From an uncultured Porphyromonadaceae bacterium (lineage in GTDB: Bacteria > Bacteroidota > Bacteroidia > Bacteroidales > Muribaculaceae): a stretch of 64,000 nucleotides of DNA. Positions 33,278 through 41,986 of this stretch are shown here, one piece after another (the first letter of the stretch is position 1; each line of letters begins with the position of its first letter). The stretch covers positions 47,866 through 111,865 of the forward strand of contig CAJKRG010000004.1 of NCBI GenBank assembly GCA_905202215.1, written 5' to 3'. The translations under genes were made by a program, and so were the position numbers. Under the pieces are notes generated by a model, which made no database searches, was not told where the DNA came from, and saw nothing but the letters and a program-made list of their open reading frames with translations.

Positions 33278-34267
33278 TCACAGCAGATCCTCCTGAATGG
33301 AGTAGCGTGGACGTCGTTTGACTTCATTGAAAATCTTGCCGACGTATTCGCCTATTATTCCGAGCGATATGAGTATGAGACTGCCGAGAAACCATACTGA
33401 AAGCATTAATGACGACCATCCCGACATGGCTTTTCCTGCGAAGTGCGACATGAATACCCATATCGCTACACCGATATCCGCGACAAGAAGAATCAAACCG
33501 ATGAGGAAGATTATTCTCATTGGTCGGGCGGAAAACGATGTTATGGCATCTACCGACAGCGACACCAGTTTCATGAAGCTATACTTTGTCTCGCCGGCAA
33601 GGCGTGGAGAGCGGTCGTAGCTTACTGTTGTATGGCGCAGTCCGATAGCCGGCATTATTCCGCGTAAGTAGAGGTTCCGTTCCGGATATTCCGACAGTAT
33701 GTCGAGCGCTTTCCGACTCATGAGCCGAAACTCCGAGTGGTCATATATTGTTTCGAGGCCCATCCGGCTCTGAAATCTGTAGAACGCGCGTGCCGAAGTG
33801 CGCTTGAAAAATGAGTCGGATTTACGCGAGGCGCGGACACCATAGACAATATCGTATCCTTCACGATAGAGAAGCACCATTTCGGCTGCCGCTTCGAGGG
33901 AATCCTGTAGATCGGCATCGATGGTAATGGCTGCATCGGAGAGTGTGCGTGCGGTCATAAGACCGGCCAGAAGCGCATTCTGTTGCCCCCGGTTATGACT
34001 GAGGCGTATGGCTTTTATGCGGTTATTGTTGTGGTGGAGACTCTCGATTATCTGCCATGTGTCGTCTTTGCTGCCGTCATCGACGCATAGCACGAAACTG
34101 GCGTCTGATATAATGCCCGATGAGCACATGCCGTCGAGTGCTTCGAGCAGACGCGCCATGCTTTGGCGCAATACCTGGTTTTCGTTATAGCATGGAACGA
34201 CAAAAGCCACCGTCGGCCGTTCTTTGCGGCCGTCGGCGACTTTTCTGTTCATTAGATTAAGGATCAT
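33278..34267 (-). CDS. glycosyltransferase family 2, polyprenyl-phosphate sugar transferase type
   Basis: A 329-residue membrane-associated GT2 enzyme. The GT-A domain has VAFVVPCYNENQVL at the N-terminus and the metal-binding acidic segment TIDADLQDSLEAA; two membrane helices close the protein (about 235-258 and 270-300: IFLIGLILLVADIGVAIWVF and SLMLSVWFLGSLILISLGII). This layout matches DPM1/ArnC/GtrB-like enzymes that transfer a sugar from a nucleotide donor to undecaprenyl phosphate for later glycan modification. Sugar specificity unknown. It lies 60 bases downstream of proS on the same strand. Confidence 0.87.
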   Translation of the reverse strand: MILNLMNRKVADGRKERPTVAFVVPCYNENQVLRQSMARLLEALDGMCSSGIISDASFVLCVDDGSKDDTWQIIESLHHNNNRIKAIRLSHNRGQQNALLAGLMTARTLSDAAITIDADLQDSLEAAAEMVLLYREGYDIVYGVRASRKSDSFFKRTSARAFYRFQSRMGLETIYDHSEFRLMSRKALDILSEYPERNLYLRGIMPAIGLRHTTVSYDRSPRLAGETKYSFMKLVSLSVDAITSFSARPMRIIFLIGLILLVADIGVAIWVFMSHFAGKAMSGWSSLMLSVWFLGSLILISLGIIGEYVGKIFNEVKRRPRYSIQEDLL

Positions 34268-34327
34268 CTATATGTTTTCAGTGAAAGGCGAGGAAGAGTG
34301 ATTCTGCCGTCTCCTTTCTCCTCTAAA

Positions 34328-35809
34328 TCAATAATTGCGCGCGATGATCACACGTCGGGCTGATGGCTTGCCGGTGACCATGCATACGCCGGGTTCATCC
34401 TCGCCGTCGAGAGGTATGCAGCGGATCGTAGCTTTTGTCTCGGCTTTGATGAGTTCTTCTGTTTCGGTTGTTCCGTCCCAGTGGCAGAGGAAGAAACCTC
34501 CGTTTTCGATTTTCTCCTTGAATTCCTCGTAGGAGTCGCAGACATATGTCTGCGCCTGTTTTGCTGCGAGCGCCTTATTGTATATGTTGGTCTGGATTTC
34601 TTCAAGAAGACCGGCTACATAGTCGGCGATTCCGGCAAGCTGGGCGCTGTGCTTCTCAAGTGTGTCGCGGCGCATAACCTCAACGGTACCGTTTTCGATA
34701 TCACGTGCGCCTATCACGAGGCGTACGGGCACTCCCTTGAGTTCGTAGTCGGCAAACTTGAAGCCCGGACGCTTGTTGTCGGCATCATCATATTTTACCG
34801 ATACGCCGAGCTGTCCCAGACGTTCTACAATCGGCATCACTTTCTCGGTGATGGTGGCGAGCTGTTCGGCATTTTTGTAGATAGGTATGATTACGACCTG
34901 GATAGGCGCCAGATGAGGAGGCAGCACAAGGCCGTTGTCATCGGAGTGTGTCATGATGAGCGCACCCATAAGTCGGGTTGATACACCCCATGAGTTGGCC
35001 CATACATATTCGGGCTGGTTGTCTTTGTTGGCGAATGTAACGTCGAAAGCCTTGGCAAAGTTCTGACCGAGGTTATGCGATGTTCCTGCCTGCAAGGCCT
35101 TGCCGTCCTGCATCATCGCTTCGATGGTGTAGGTATTGAGCGCTCCGGCGAAACGTTCGTTGGCGGTCTTCACGCCGATAGTCACCGGAATGGCCATGTA
35201 TTTGCGTGCGAATTCGGCATAAAGCTTGATCATCTGCACGGTACGTGCTTCCGATTCTTCTGCTGTCGCGTGGGCACAGTGGCCTTCCTGCCATAGGAAT
35301 TCGGCTGTGCGGAGGAACATGCGTGTACGCATTTCCCAACGCATTACGTTGGCCCACTGATTGCATAGCACAGGGAGGTCGCGCCAGCTGTGTATCCAGT
35401 TTTTGTATGTGCCCCAGATTATGGTTTCGGAAGTCGGGCGGATGATAAGTTCTTCTTCCAGACGTGCTTCCGGATCTACGACAACGCCGGTGCCGTTGGG
35501 ATCGTTTTTAAGGCGATAGTGTGTCACGACTGCGCACTCTTTGGCGAAGCCTTCGACGTGCTCGGCCTCACGGCAAAGGAACGATTTCGGGATCAGGAGG
35601 GGAAAATAAGCGTTCTGCACGCCTGTTTCCTTGAACATGCGGTCGAGCGTCTGCTGCATTTTCTCCCAGATGGCGTAGCCGTAGGGCTTGATGACCATAC
35701 AGCCGCGCACTGCCGACTGTTCGGCGAGGTCGGCTTTTACAACGAGTTCATTATACCATTGAGAATAGTTCTCGCTGCGTTTTGTGAGGTTTTTGAGTTC
35801 TATAGCCAT
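34328..35809 (-). CDS. proS: prolyl-tRNA synthetase, archaeal/eukaryotic-type
   Basis: Charges tRNA-Pro with proline. The 493-residue enzyme has no editing insertion and the archaeal/eukaryotic-like layout: class II motif 2 (RWEMRTRMFLRTAEFLWQEG), motif 3 in the IRPTSETIIW region arrangement, anticodon-binding domain, and a C-terminal cysteine-poor extension ending in RVIIARNY, as in many Bacteroidota ProS proteins. Start MAIELKNLTKR is the family-typical one. It lies 51 bases downstream of the DUF3127 gene, and probably shares its promoter. Confidence 0.95.
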   Translation of the reverse strand: MAIELKNLTKRSENYSQWYNELVVKADLAEQSAVRGCMVIKPYGYAIWEKMQQTLDRMFKETGVQNAYFPLLIPKSFLCREAEHVEGFAKECAVVTHYRLKNDPNGTGVVVDPEARLEEELIIRPTSETIIWGTYKNWIHSWRDLPVLCNQWANVMRWEMRTRMFLRTAEFLWQEGHCAHATAEESEARTVQMIKLYAEFARKYMAIPVTIGVKTANERFAGALNTYTIEAMMQDGKALQAGTSHNLGQNFAKAFDVTFANKDNQPEYVWANSWGVSTRLMGALIMTHSDDNGLVLPPHLAPIQVVIIPIYKNAEQLATITEKVMPIVERLGQLGVSVKYDDADNKRPGFKFADYELKGVPVRLVIGARDIENGTVEVMRRDTLEKHSAQLAGIADYVAGLLEEIQTNIYNKALAAKQAQTYVCDSYEEFKEKIENGGFFLCHWDGTTETEELIKAETKATIRCIPLDGEDEPGVCMVTGKPSARRVIIARNY

Positions 35810-35860
35810 TGATTAATAGTTTAAAAGTTTAACATTGGGAGTTTAAACCTTAGTCAGGGC

Positions 35861-36217
35861 TTAGAACGGTATGTCGTCGGGCAGTGGGGGAGGAGGCACG
35901 GCGCCGGGAGCGGCGGTAGGTTGTACGGGAGCGGCAGGTGCGGCGGGAGCTTCAACATCAGCACGCCAGCAACGGATATCAGTATACCAGCGGCCGTTGA
36001 ATTCGCGCGATTCGATGTCGAAATAGATGGTAGCCACCTGGCCTACGCTGAGCTGGATTTTGTCGGCGTTGTCGCCGAAGCAGGTGAATGCTACTTTGCG
36101 GGGAAACTGGCCTTCCGTGTTCTCAAGCACGTATTCTCTCTTTTTCCATGCGTTGCCGCTTTTGGATATGCCCGAAACTTCGGGAAGGGCGGCAATGATT
36201 GTTCCTTTTATTTCCAT
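35861..36217 (-). CDS. DUF3127 OB-fold protein with SSB-like C-terminus
   Basis: A 118-residue small protein. Residues 1-85 form a DUF3127 beta-barrel-like domain (MEIKGTIIAALPEVSGISKS, FDIESREFNGRWYTDIRCWR), followed by a Pro/Ala linker and the terminal acidic tip PDDIPF. This tip is almost identical to the SSB C-terminal peptide (DDDIPF) that recruits DNA-processing proteins. An SSB-like role is therefore plausible, though DUF3127 has no established function that I know of. The gene leads a minus-strand cluster (proS, GT2) and has its own good promoter. Confidence 0.8.
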   Translation of the reverse strand: MEIKGTIIAALPEVSGISKSGNAWKKREYVLENTEGQFPRKVAFTCFGDNADKIQLSVGQVATIYFDIESREFNGRWYTDIRCWRADVEAPAAPAAPVQPTAAPGAVPPPPLPDDIPF

Positions 36218-36280
36218 TTATGTAGTATTGTGTTTATTTGCTTTGCGGGGACGCCCGTTCCGGCAGGCGTGTTCAAAGCA

Positions 36281-36310
36281 CAAAGTTACTATAAATTTCG
36301 ATATATGGCA
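36281..36310 (-). promoter_or_regulatory. promoter of the DUF3127-proS unit
   Basis: Minus strand TTTG (36310-36307), 18-base spacer, TAACTTTG (36288-36281). The rest of the 308-base gap up to 36525 is AT-rich; no gene was seen in it, only a 10-codon frame overlapping the next start. Confidence 0.7.
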
Positions 36311-36525
36311 AACAAAAATCGATGCCGCCCGGTATGTGCGAATACTGTCTTCTGATTCTGATTTCAGATAGATATGCCGCGGTGCGATGTTACATGAATG
36401 TTACAACAGTAAAAAGTATTTAAATAGTGAAATAATTGTAAACAAATGTCCGTTTTGCAAGTTATAATCTCGAAGACCGAAGCCTGGAACCGGGCTGTCA
36501 AAAATGAACCCAAGGAGATTGCACT

Positions 36526-36885
36526 ATGATAACTAAAAGAGTAATAGACACCTTATACAAAAAGTATAAGAAGCTGCCCGAGAGTCCTGATTGTCTCGAT
36601 ATGCCTTTGCTGTTCGAATCGTCTCTGCATCATAACGTAAGTATCGATATGGACGGCCCTGTTGATTCGCTTATTATACGTAGTGTGGACCCTCGTTCGC
36701 CGTTTCATCGTATTCCTCTGGAAAAAATCAACGCGATAGTTCCGTTCGAGGAATGGGTAGCTATCGTGATGCACTCTTCGATTGTCTTTCTTAGCCGTAA
36801 GTCGCCTAAAGTGAGCGTTCATATCCGTCCTTACCGTCCGTCGCTCTGGGAACGGATCAAAGGTCTTTTTTCGGGGAATAGGTAA
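36526..36885 (+). CDS. uncharacterised 119-residue protein
   Basis: I do not recognise a family. The 119-residue protein is basic, without a signal peptide or long hydrophobic helix. It has a charged N-terminal helix (MITKRVIDTLYKKYKK), a beta-rich centre (VSIDMDGPVDSLIIRSVDP) and a basic end (RPSLWERIKGLF). The start is well supported: a strong AAGGAG Shine-Dalgarno (36512-36517) sits 8 bases before the ATG, unusual for this genome. A 10-codon frame starting at 36504 covers that site and ends inside the gene, which could couple its translation. A hairpin terminator follows. Confidence 0.7.
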   Translation: MITKRVIDTLYKKYKKLPESPDCLDMPLLFESSLHHNVSIDMDGPVDSLIIRSVDPRSPFHRIPLEKINAIVPFEEWVAIVMHSSIVFLSRKSPKVSVHIRPYRPSLWERIKGLFSGNR

Positions 36886-36927
36886 TTTCTTTTTTCGGCT
36901 CCGTCGATTACGGCGCCTTGGCTGCAA

Positions 36928-36962
36928 CGGCTTCACCCGCCTTCGGGAGAAGCCGATATTTT
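36928..36962 (+). terminator. terminator after the 119-residue protein
   Basis: CGGCTTC (36928-36934) pairs with GAAGCCG (36949-36955), inner CCCG/CGGG stem with loop CCTT; T-rich tail. Confidence 0.75.
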
Positions 36963-37025
36963 ATAATGTAGGGTATTATACGAGTTTTTGTATGTTCGGT
37001 TGAGTAGATGAGGCGGATTTTTGCG

Positions 37026-37033
37026 TATATTTG
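37026..37033 (+). promoter_or_regulatory. -7 element of the first GH2 gene
   Basis: TATATTTG, 36 bases before the ATG. The nearest -33-like TTG is 23 bases upstream, outside the usual spacing. Confidence 0.4.
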
Positions 37034-37069
37034 TGGAAACCTTTTTGAATTATCACATAATTCTATAGC

Positions 37070-40000
37070 ATGAGATACATACCGTTGTTAGTGGCTCTTG
37101 GCTTGGCTTTGGGCGCCGGAGCTGTAGACTGGGAAAATCCCAGGGTCTTTGCGGAGGGACGTCTTGCGCCCCGCGCTACATTTTATCCCTATGCGACATC
37201 TGCCGAAGCCCTCGAGGGCAATGTCTGGCAGTCTCCGAGGGTGCAGAGTCTTAATGGAGAATGGGCGTTCCGCTATTCCCCTAATCCGGAGTCGCGTCCG
37301 GCCGATTTCTATAAGGACGGTTACGACGTGAGCGGATGGGACCGTATAGAGGTTCCGTCAAACTGGGAAATGAAAGGATACGGCACTCCTATCTATACAA
37401 ATACAAAATATGTATTTCCGGCCAATCCGCCTTATGTGCCCCACGACGATAATCCCGTCGGCAGCTATAAGCGCAAGTTCAGCCTCGACAAGGCTACTGT
37501 CGATGGTAGCCGGACATTCCTGCATTTCGACGGCTCTACGGCCGGAATGTATGTCTGGGTCAACGGTAGGAAAGTAGGTTATGTACAATCGCAGAAGAAT
37601 CCTTCCGAATTCGATATAACCGAATTTGTAAAACCGGGAGAGAACGAACTCGCATGCGAGGTTTACCGCTGGACTGATGGATCGTATCTCGAGGATCAGG
37701 ATTTCTGGCGTCTTTCGGGCATCGACCGCAATGTCTATCTCTACAATACAGATAAGCGTGGCCGTATCGCCGACTTTTTTGTAAAGGCCGATCTTGATCC
37801 TAAATACCGCAACGGTCTTTTCAGTGTCGAGGTAAAACTCGATTCTTCCGAGCCTCTCAGCCTCTCGGCAACTCTATACGATGCTTCCGGTCGCAAGGTC
37901 TATAGTGGCGGCCGAAAGGTGGCGGTTAATGGCGAGGTCACTTTCGACGCAAAACTGTCGAAAGTAAACAAATGGAACTACGACAACCCGTATCTGTATA
38001 AACTGGTACTCGATTTGCGCGATGCAGACGGTAAAACGATCGAGGCGACATCTACCAACGTGGGATTCCGCAAGATCGAAATTAAAAACTCGCAGTTGTG
38101 CGTCAACGGCATACCTGTCGAAGTCCATGGCGTAAACATGCACGAGCATAATCCCTACGGGGGCCATGCCATCAACGAGGAAATCATGATGAAGGATATC
38201 CGCACCATGAAACAGCACAATATCAATGCCGTGCGTACATCGCACTACCCGCAGCCACCGTTGTGGTATGATCTGTGCGACCGTTACGGTATAATGCTTG
38301 TCGACGAGGCCAATATCGAGGCTCATGGGCTGGGCGTGTGGAATATCAGCGATGAGGCAAAAAAGACACATCCCGGTCATGCCGAAATGTGGCACGATGC
38401 TGTCCTTGATCGAGAGATGAGCCTTGTGGAGCGCGATAAAAACCATCCGTCTGTGATTGTATGGTCGCTCGGCAACGAAACCTCTAACGGAACCAACTTC
38501 CTCGATAGCTACGACTGGATCAAGAACCGCGACAAAACACGTCCCGTTCAGTTCGAGCAGGCTGGTGAAGGACGCAACACCGATATCGTGTGCCCCATGT
38601 ATCCCGACTATAACCATATAGCCCAATATGCACAGCGTGCCGATGCGACGCGTCCATATATCATGTGTGAGTTTGCTCATGCCATGGGCAACTCTACCGG
38701 CAATTTCCAGGAACTTTTCGATCTTATCCGTTCCAATCCTAAACTTCAGGGCGGTTTTATATGGGACTGGGTTGACCAGGGTTTCAGAACAAAGGACGAG
38801 AATGGCCGTGAATACTGGAGCTACGGCGGCGATTACGGTGCCACAGGTTATACACACGACGAGAACTTCTGTCTCAACGGTCTCGTAGATCCCGACCGCA
38901 CGCCGCACCCGGGTCTCAGCGAGGTCAAGAAGGTATATCAGGATATTCGATTCACCTCCTCCGATCCGGCTAAAGGCATTGTGACGGTGGAAAATCATTT
39001 TCCATCGCGCTCTACCGAACCGTATGTCTTTACATGGGAACTCCTTCGCGACGGCAATGTTGTCGCCGACGGCGTTTTCGACGCGGTTGTAGCCCCGAAT
39101 TCCTCCCGGCAGGTGAAACTTGCATTGCCGTCTCTTGAAAGCGGTTCGGATTATGCGCTGAGCGTATATGCACGGACAAAATCCGGAGATGAAATCATTC
39201 CCGAGGGGCATGAGGTCGCCCGTGAGCAGTTTATCCTTGCGGCAAAAGATCTTGCAGCGACTCCCCTCGCCGAGGCAAAAGCCAAGATTTCTCAGAACGG
39301 TGACTTCTGGACGGCGGAAGCAGCCGGAGCCACGATGACTTTCGACAGTCGTAACGGCGAACTCCGTGGTTATACCCTCGACGGCAGACGACTCATATCT
39401 CGTCCCATGGCTCCTTCGTTCTGGCGCGCTCCTACCGACAATGATTTCGGCAATAATTTCCAGACAAAGTCTAACGTATGGCGCACTGCGGCTCAGAACC
39501 GCCGCCTGATCTCCTTTACCCGCGATGGAAATTCTTTTAAGGCCGTGTATCGTTTTCAGGAAGTGCCTTCGGATTATACAGTCACCTACACACCGCTCGC
39601 CGACGGCAGTCTGAAGGTCGATGTCGCCTGGAAAGCCGACGAAAACGCCTTTGTGCCCGAATTGGCTCGCTTCGGCATGATTCTGACTCTTCCCAAAAGC
39701 TATGATAATTTCGCATGGTATGGTCGCGGGCCGCAGGAAAATTACAGCGATCGCCGCACGGCAGCTTTCATGGGTCGCTACAGCGGCAAAGTCGCCGACA
39801 TGCGCTGGCACTATATCCGTCCGCAGGAAACAGGCAACCATACCGATGTGCGCGAAGCCGCTCTCACCGATGCCGAGGGTTATGGCATTGAAGTGCGCGG
39901 CATGCAGCCTCTCGAAGTAAGCGCTCTCGATGTGCTTCCTTCCGCTCTCGATCCGGGTCTGGTTAAGCACCAGCAGCACGACAGCGATGTTTCACCCGCA

Positions 40001-40144
40001 CTTCACGACGTATATCTCTATGTCGATCTTTCGCAGCGTGGCCTTGGTGGCGATAACAGCTGGGGAGCACTCCCTTACAAACAGTATCGTCTCGATGGTA
40101 AGGAATATTCCTATTCCTTTGTTCTGACTCCCGTCAAGCCTTGA
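37070..40144 (+). CDS. glycoside hydrolase family 2, LacZ-type beta-galactosidase
   Basis: A 1024-residue enzyme with a signal peptide (MRYIPLLVALGLALGAGAV), so it acts in the periplasm or at the surface. Domains follow LacZ: N-terminal jelly-roll sugar-binding domain, Ig-like domain, TIM barrel, second Ig-like domain and C-terminal beta-sandwich (bgal small N). The acid/base Glu470 lies in SLGNETSNG and the nucleophile Glu534 in MCEFAHAMGN, both typical of LacZ. It probably cleaves beta-galactosides, possibly from host or plant glycans. It is a single gene; the downstream GH32 gene is convergent. Confidence 0.92.
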   Translation: MRYIPLLVALGLALGAGAVDWENPRVFAEGRLAPRATFYPYATSAEALEGNVWQSPRVQSLNGEWAFRYSPNPESRPADFYKDGYDVSGWDRIEVPSNWEMKGYGTPIYTNTKYVFPANPPYVPHDDNPVGSYKRKFSLDKATVDGSRTFLHFDGSTAGMYVWVNGRKVGYVQSQKNPSEFDITEFVKPGENELACEVYRWTDGSYLEDQDFWRLSGIDRNVYLYNTDKRGRIADFFVKADLDPKYRNGLFSVEVKLDSSEPLSLSATLYDASGRKVYSGGRKVAVNGEVTFDAKLSKVNKWNYDNPYLYKLVLDLRDADGKTIEATSTNVGFRKIEIKNSQLCVNGIPVEVHGVNMHEHNPYGGHAINEEIMMKDIRTMKQHNINAVRTSHYPQPPLWYDLCDRYGIMLVDEANIEAHGLGVWNISDEAKKTHPGHAEMWHDAVLDREMSLVERDKNHPSVIVWSLGNETSNGTNFLDSYDWIKNRDKTRPVQFEQAGEGRNTDIVCPMYPDYNHIAQYAQRADATRPYIMCEFAHAMGNSTGNFQELFDLIRSNPKLQGGFIWDWVDQGFRTKDENGREYWSYGGDYGATGYTHDENFCLNGLVDPDRTPHPGLSEVKKVYQDIRFTSSDPAKGIVTVENHFPSRSTEPYVFTWELLRDGNVVADGVFDAVVAPNSSRQVKLALPSLESGSDYALSVYARTKSGDEIIPEGHEVAREQFILAAKDLAATPLAEAKAKISQNGDFWTAEAAGATMTFDSRNGELRGYTLDGRRLISRPMAPSFWRAPTDNDFGNNFQTKSNVWRTAAQNRRLISFTRDGNSFKAVYRFQEVPSDYTVTYTPLADGSLKVDVAWKADENAFVPELARFGMILTLPKSYDNFAWYGRGPQENYSDRRTAAFMGRYSGKVADMRWHYIRPQETGNHTDVREAALTDAEGYGIEVRGMQPLEVSALDVLPSALDPGLVKHQQHDSDVSPALHDVYLYVDLSQRGLGGDNSWGALPYKQYRLDGKEYSYSFVLTPVKP

Positions 40145-40158
40145 GCTGAATGAAACAG

Positions 40159-40204
40159 AAAAGCCCGGCATCTTCCGATCGGTTCGGAAAATGCCGGGCT
40201 TTTT
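40159..40204. terminator. bidirectional terminator between GH2 and GH32
   Basis: AAAAGCCCGGCAT plus inner TTCCGA pairs with TCGGAA plus ATGCCGGGCTTTT; T-run on + and A/T flank on -. It separates two convergent glycosidase genes. Confidence 0.88.
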
Positions 40205-40216
40205 ATTGATGATTTT

Positions 40217-41854
40217 TTACCAGATGGACGGTATGGTAAATACTTCGAGCGATTTCACTGTAATCCTGTTGCCGTCAAGACGGAACCCGGTAGCAGCTGC
40301 TGAAGGCATTGTACGCCCCATGGAGTAAGAATATAGCCCTCCGTCGACGAATACCTCGGCTGAGGTACGGTCAAGATATATGTCGGCCGTGATTTCGGTT
40401 GAAGTTGGATCCTGCGGCGAGTAAAAAACGCCATTTACATTATTTCCGTTCATATCGTAGTCGAACAGGCGGTGGCCGGCAAGGCTGAAGGTGGCGTTTG
40501 TCGCATGCGAGAGGCTGAATGTGGCGCGTATGCGCAGACAGTCGTTTTTGGCGAAAGGTGCGAGAACATCGGCCACTTTTTCCTGCGGCAGGTCTTTCCA
40601 GCTTCCGACAGGCACACAGAGTTCCTCTATTTCACGTATCGGCTTGGAAACGAGGCGTACGCCATCTTTGGTAGTGCGTAGCGACAGTTCGGTCGGCAGG
40701 AGCATCATGCCGTTGAAGTGCATTCCCGGATGGGAAAGACGTCCCCAGCCGATCTGTATGCGGCGTCCGTCATTTTCAGGTATGTTGTTGAATGTCTGGG
40801 CGGCGTATATGCTTCCGGTAGAATACAGGTGCTTGCCTGACCGAGGTGTGAATTTCTCGCCGTCGAAATCGCCGAGCATATAGGTGCCTGAAGCTCCATA
40901 CATCACCCACATTGTATTGTCTTTGTTGCCGTCGACAGGAAGTTCGAAAAGTTCAGGACATTCCCAGAATCCTGATATGTGGCTTTTGAAGGTCCAGTCG
41001 CGCAGATTGTCGGAGTTGTATATTGAGTGGCCGTCGCGTTCGTTCAGCACCAGCACCCATCGGTCGCCGTAACGGAACAACTTCGGATCGCGCGTGTCGC
41101 GGCTGTTCCATGTTTCTTTGCTGTTTATCACAGGATTACCGGCGTATTTGGTGAAAGTGCGTCCGTTGTCGAGGCTGTACGCCATGCACTGCACTTCACG
41201 GTCGGGAGAATCGACAGTATATGCTACGACCATCGGAGCTTTTCCTTTTTTGCCGAAACCTGAATCGTTGGCGCTGTCTATTATGGCAGAACCTGAGAAC
41301 ATCGTGCCGGTGGAGTCGGGGTAGAGGGCCGGTGCAAGTTCTTTCCAATGTATCAGATCGGTGCTCACGGCATGTCCCCAGTGCATGTTTCCCCAGTCGC
41401 GCTCATATGGATTGTGCTGATAGAACAGGTGGTACTCGCCGTCATGATATATCAGACCGTTGGGATCGTTTATCCAGCCGCGACGGGTTGTGAAGTGATA
41501 TTGCGGACGGTTTTCTTCTTTATATATGATGTCGCTGTCGGGGATGCGGTCGGACTGCGCTATTTTGTCAAGCCCTTTTGTTCCGTCAGCGGCTGTTATC
41601 TTCAGTTTTTTACCCTTGAGCAACGATACGTCCTTGAACGTCAGATAATCCGCCGTGCCGTCTGTAAGCCGTATGTCGATTGGCAGCGGATCCATTCCAT
41701 CGGCTTCCATATTGATTCTCACTCTTTCGCAGGAGTGGGATATGGGAAAAGTGAGATAATTGCCGGTGATTTTTATGGTATGTTCCTCTGCTGTCGATGG
41801 CAGGGAAAGGCCAGCGAGTGCGGCAGCGATAAAAAAACTTCTGGTATTTAGCAT
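40217..41854 (-). CDS. glycoside hydrolase family 32 (fructan hydrolase)
   Basis: A 545-residue exported enzyme (signal MLNTRSFFIAAALAGLSLPS). It has a short N-terminal beta extension of about 115 residues, then the five-bladed GH32 propeller: nucleophile Asp130 in GWINDPNGLIY, FSGSA, transition-state stabiliser RDP at 255-257 and acid/base Glu298 in WECPELF. The C-terminal beta-sandwich is present (DRTSAEVFVDGG). It removes fructose from sucrose, inulin or levan; endo versus exo action cannot be decided. It has a consensus promoter divergent from the MalY-DapF fusion gene. Confidence 0.93.
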   Translation of the reverse strand: MLNTRSFFIAAALAGLSLPSTAEEHTIKITGNYLTFPISHSCERVRINMEADGMDPLPIDIRLTDGTADYLTFKDVSLLKGKKLKITAADGTKGLDKIAQSDRIPDSDIIYKEENRPQYHFTTRRGWINDPNGLIYHDGEYHLFYQHNPYERDWGNMHWGHAVSTDLIHWKELAPALYPDSTGTMFSGSAIIDSANDSGFGKKGKAPMVVAYTVDSPDREVQCMAYSLDNGRTFTKYAGNPVINSKETWNSRDTRDPKLFRYGDRWVLVLNERDGHSIYNSDNLRDWTFKSHISGFWECPELFELPVDGNKDNTMWVMYGASGTYMLGDFDGEKFTPRSGKHLYSTGSIYAAQTFNNIPENDGRRIQIGWGRLSHPGMHFNGMMLLPTELSLRTTKDGVRLVSKPIREIEELCVPVGSWKDLPQEKVADVLAPFAKNDCLRIRATFSLSHATNATFSLAGHRLFDYDMNGNNVNGVFYSPQDPTSTEITADIYLDRTSAEVFVDGGLYSYSMGRTMPSAAATGFRLDGNRITVKSLEVFTIPSIW

Positions 41855-41885
41855 TTTCAGTGGTCGTTGATGGTTATAGGTTTGA

Positions 41886-41917
41886 CAAAGATAAATTTTT
41901 TCGGAGAGAACTGCAAA
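41886..41917 (-). promoter_or_regulatory. promoter of GH32 gene
   Basis: Minus strand TTTG (41917-41914), 20-base spacer, TATCTTTG (41893-41886); leader about 28 bases. Confidence 0.85.
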
Positions 41918-41949
41918 TCATCGACAACCGCCGCCGATGTGCCGGGAGG

Positions 41950-41981
41950 TTTGAAAATTCGGTGTAAAAGAGCTAACTTTG
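41950..41981 (+). promoter_or_regulatory. promoter of the MalY-like/DapF fusion gene
   Basis: TTTG (41950-41953), 20-base spacer, TAACTTTG (41974-41981), ending only 5 bases before the ATG: an apparently leaderless mRNA. Confidence 0.85.
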
Positions 41982-41986
41982 CTGCT

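Noticed and set aside
37874..39979. 701-codon open frame on the minus strand inside the GH2 gene.
   Set aside because: It is a shadow frame of the well-supported LacZ-type gene and has no recognisable domain or promoter.
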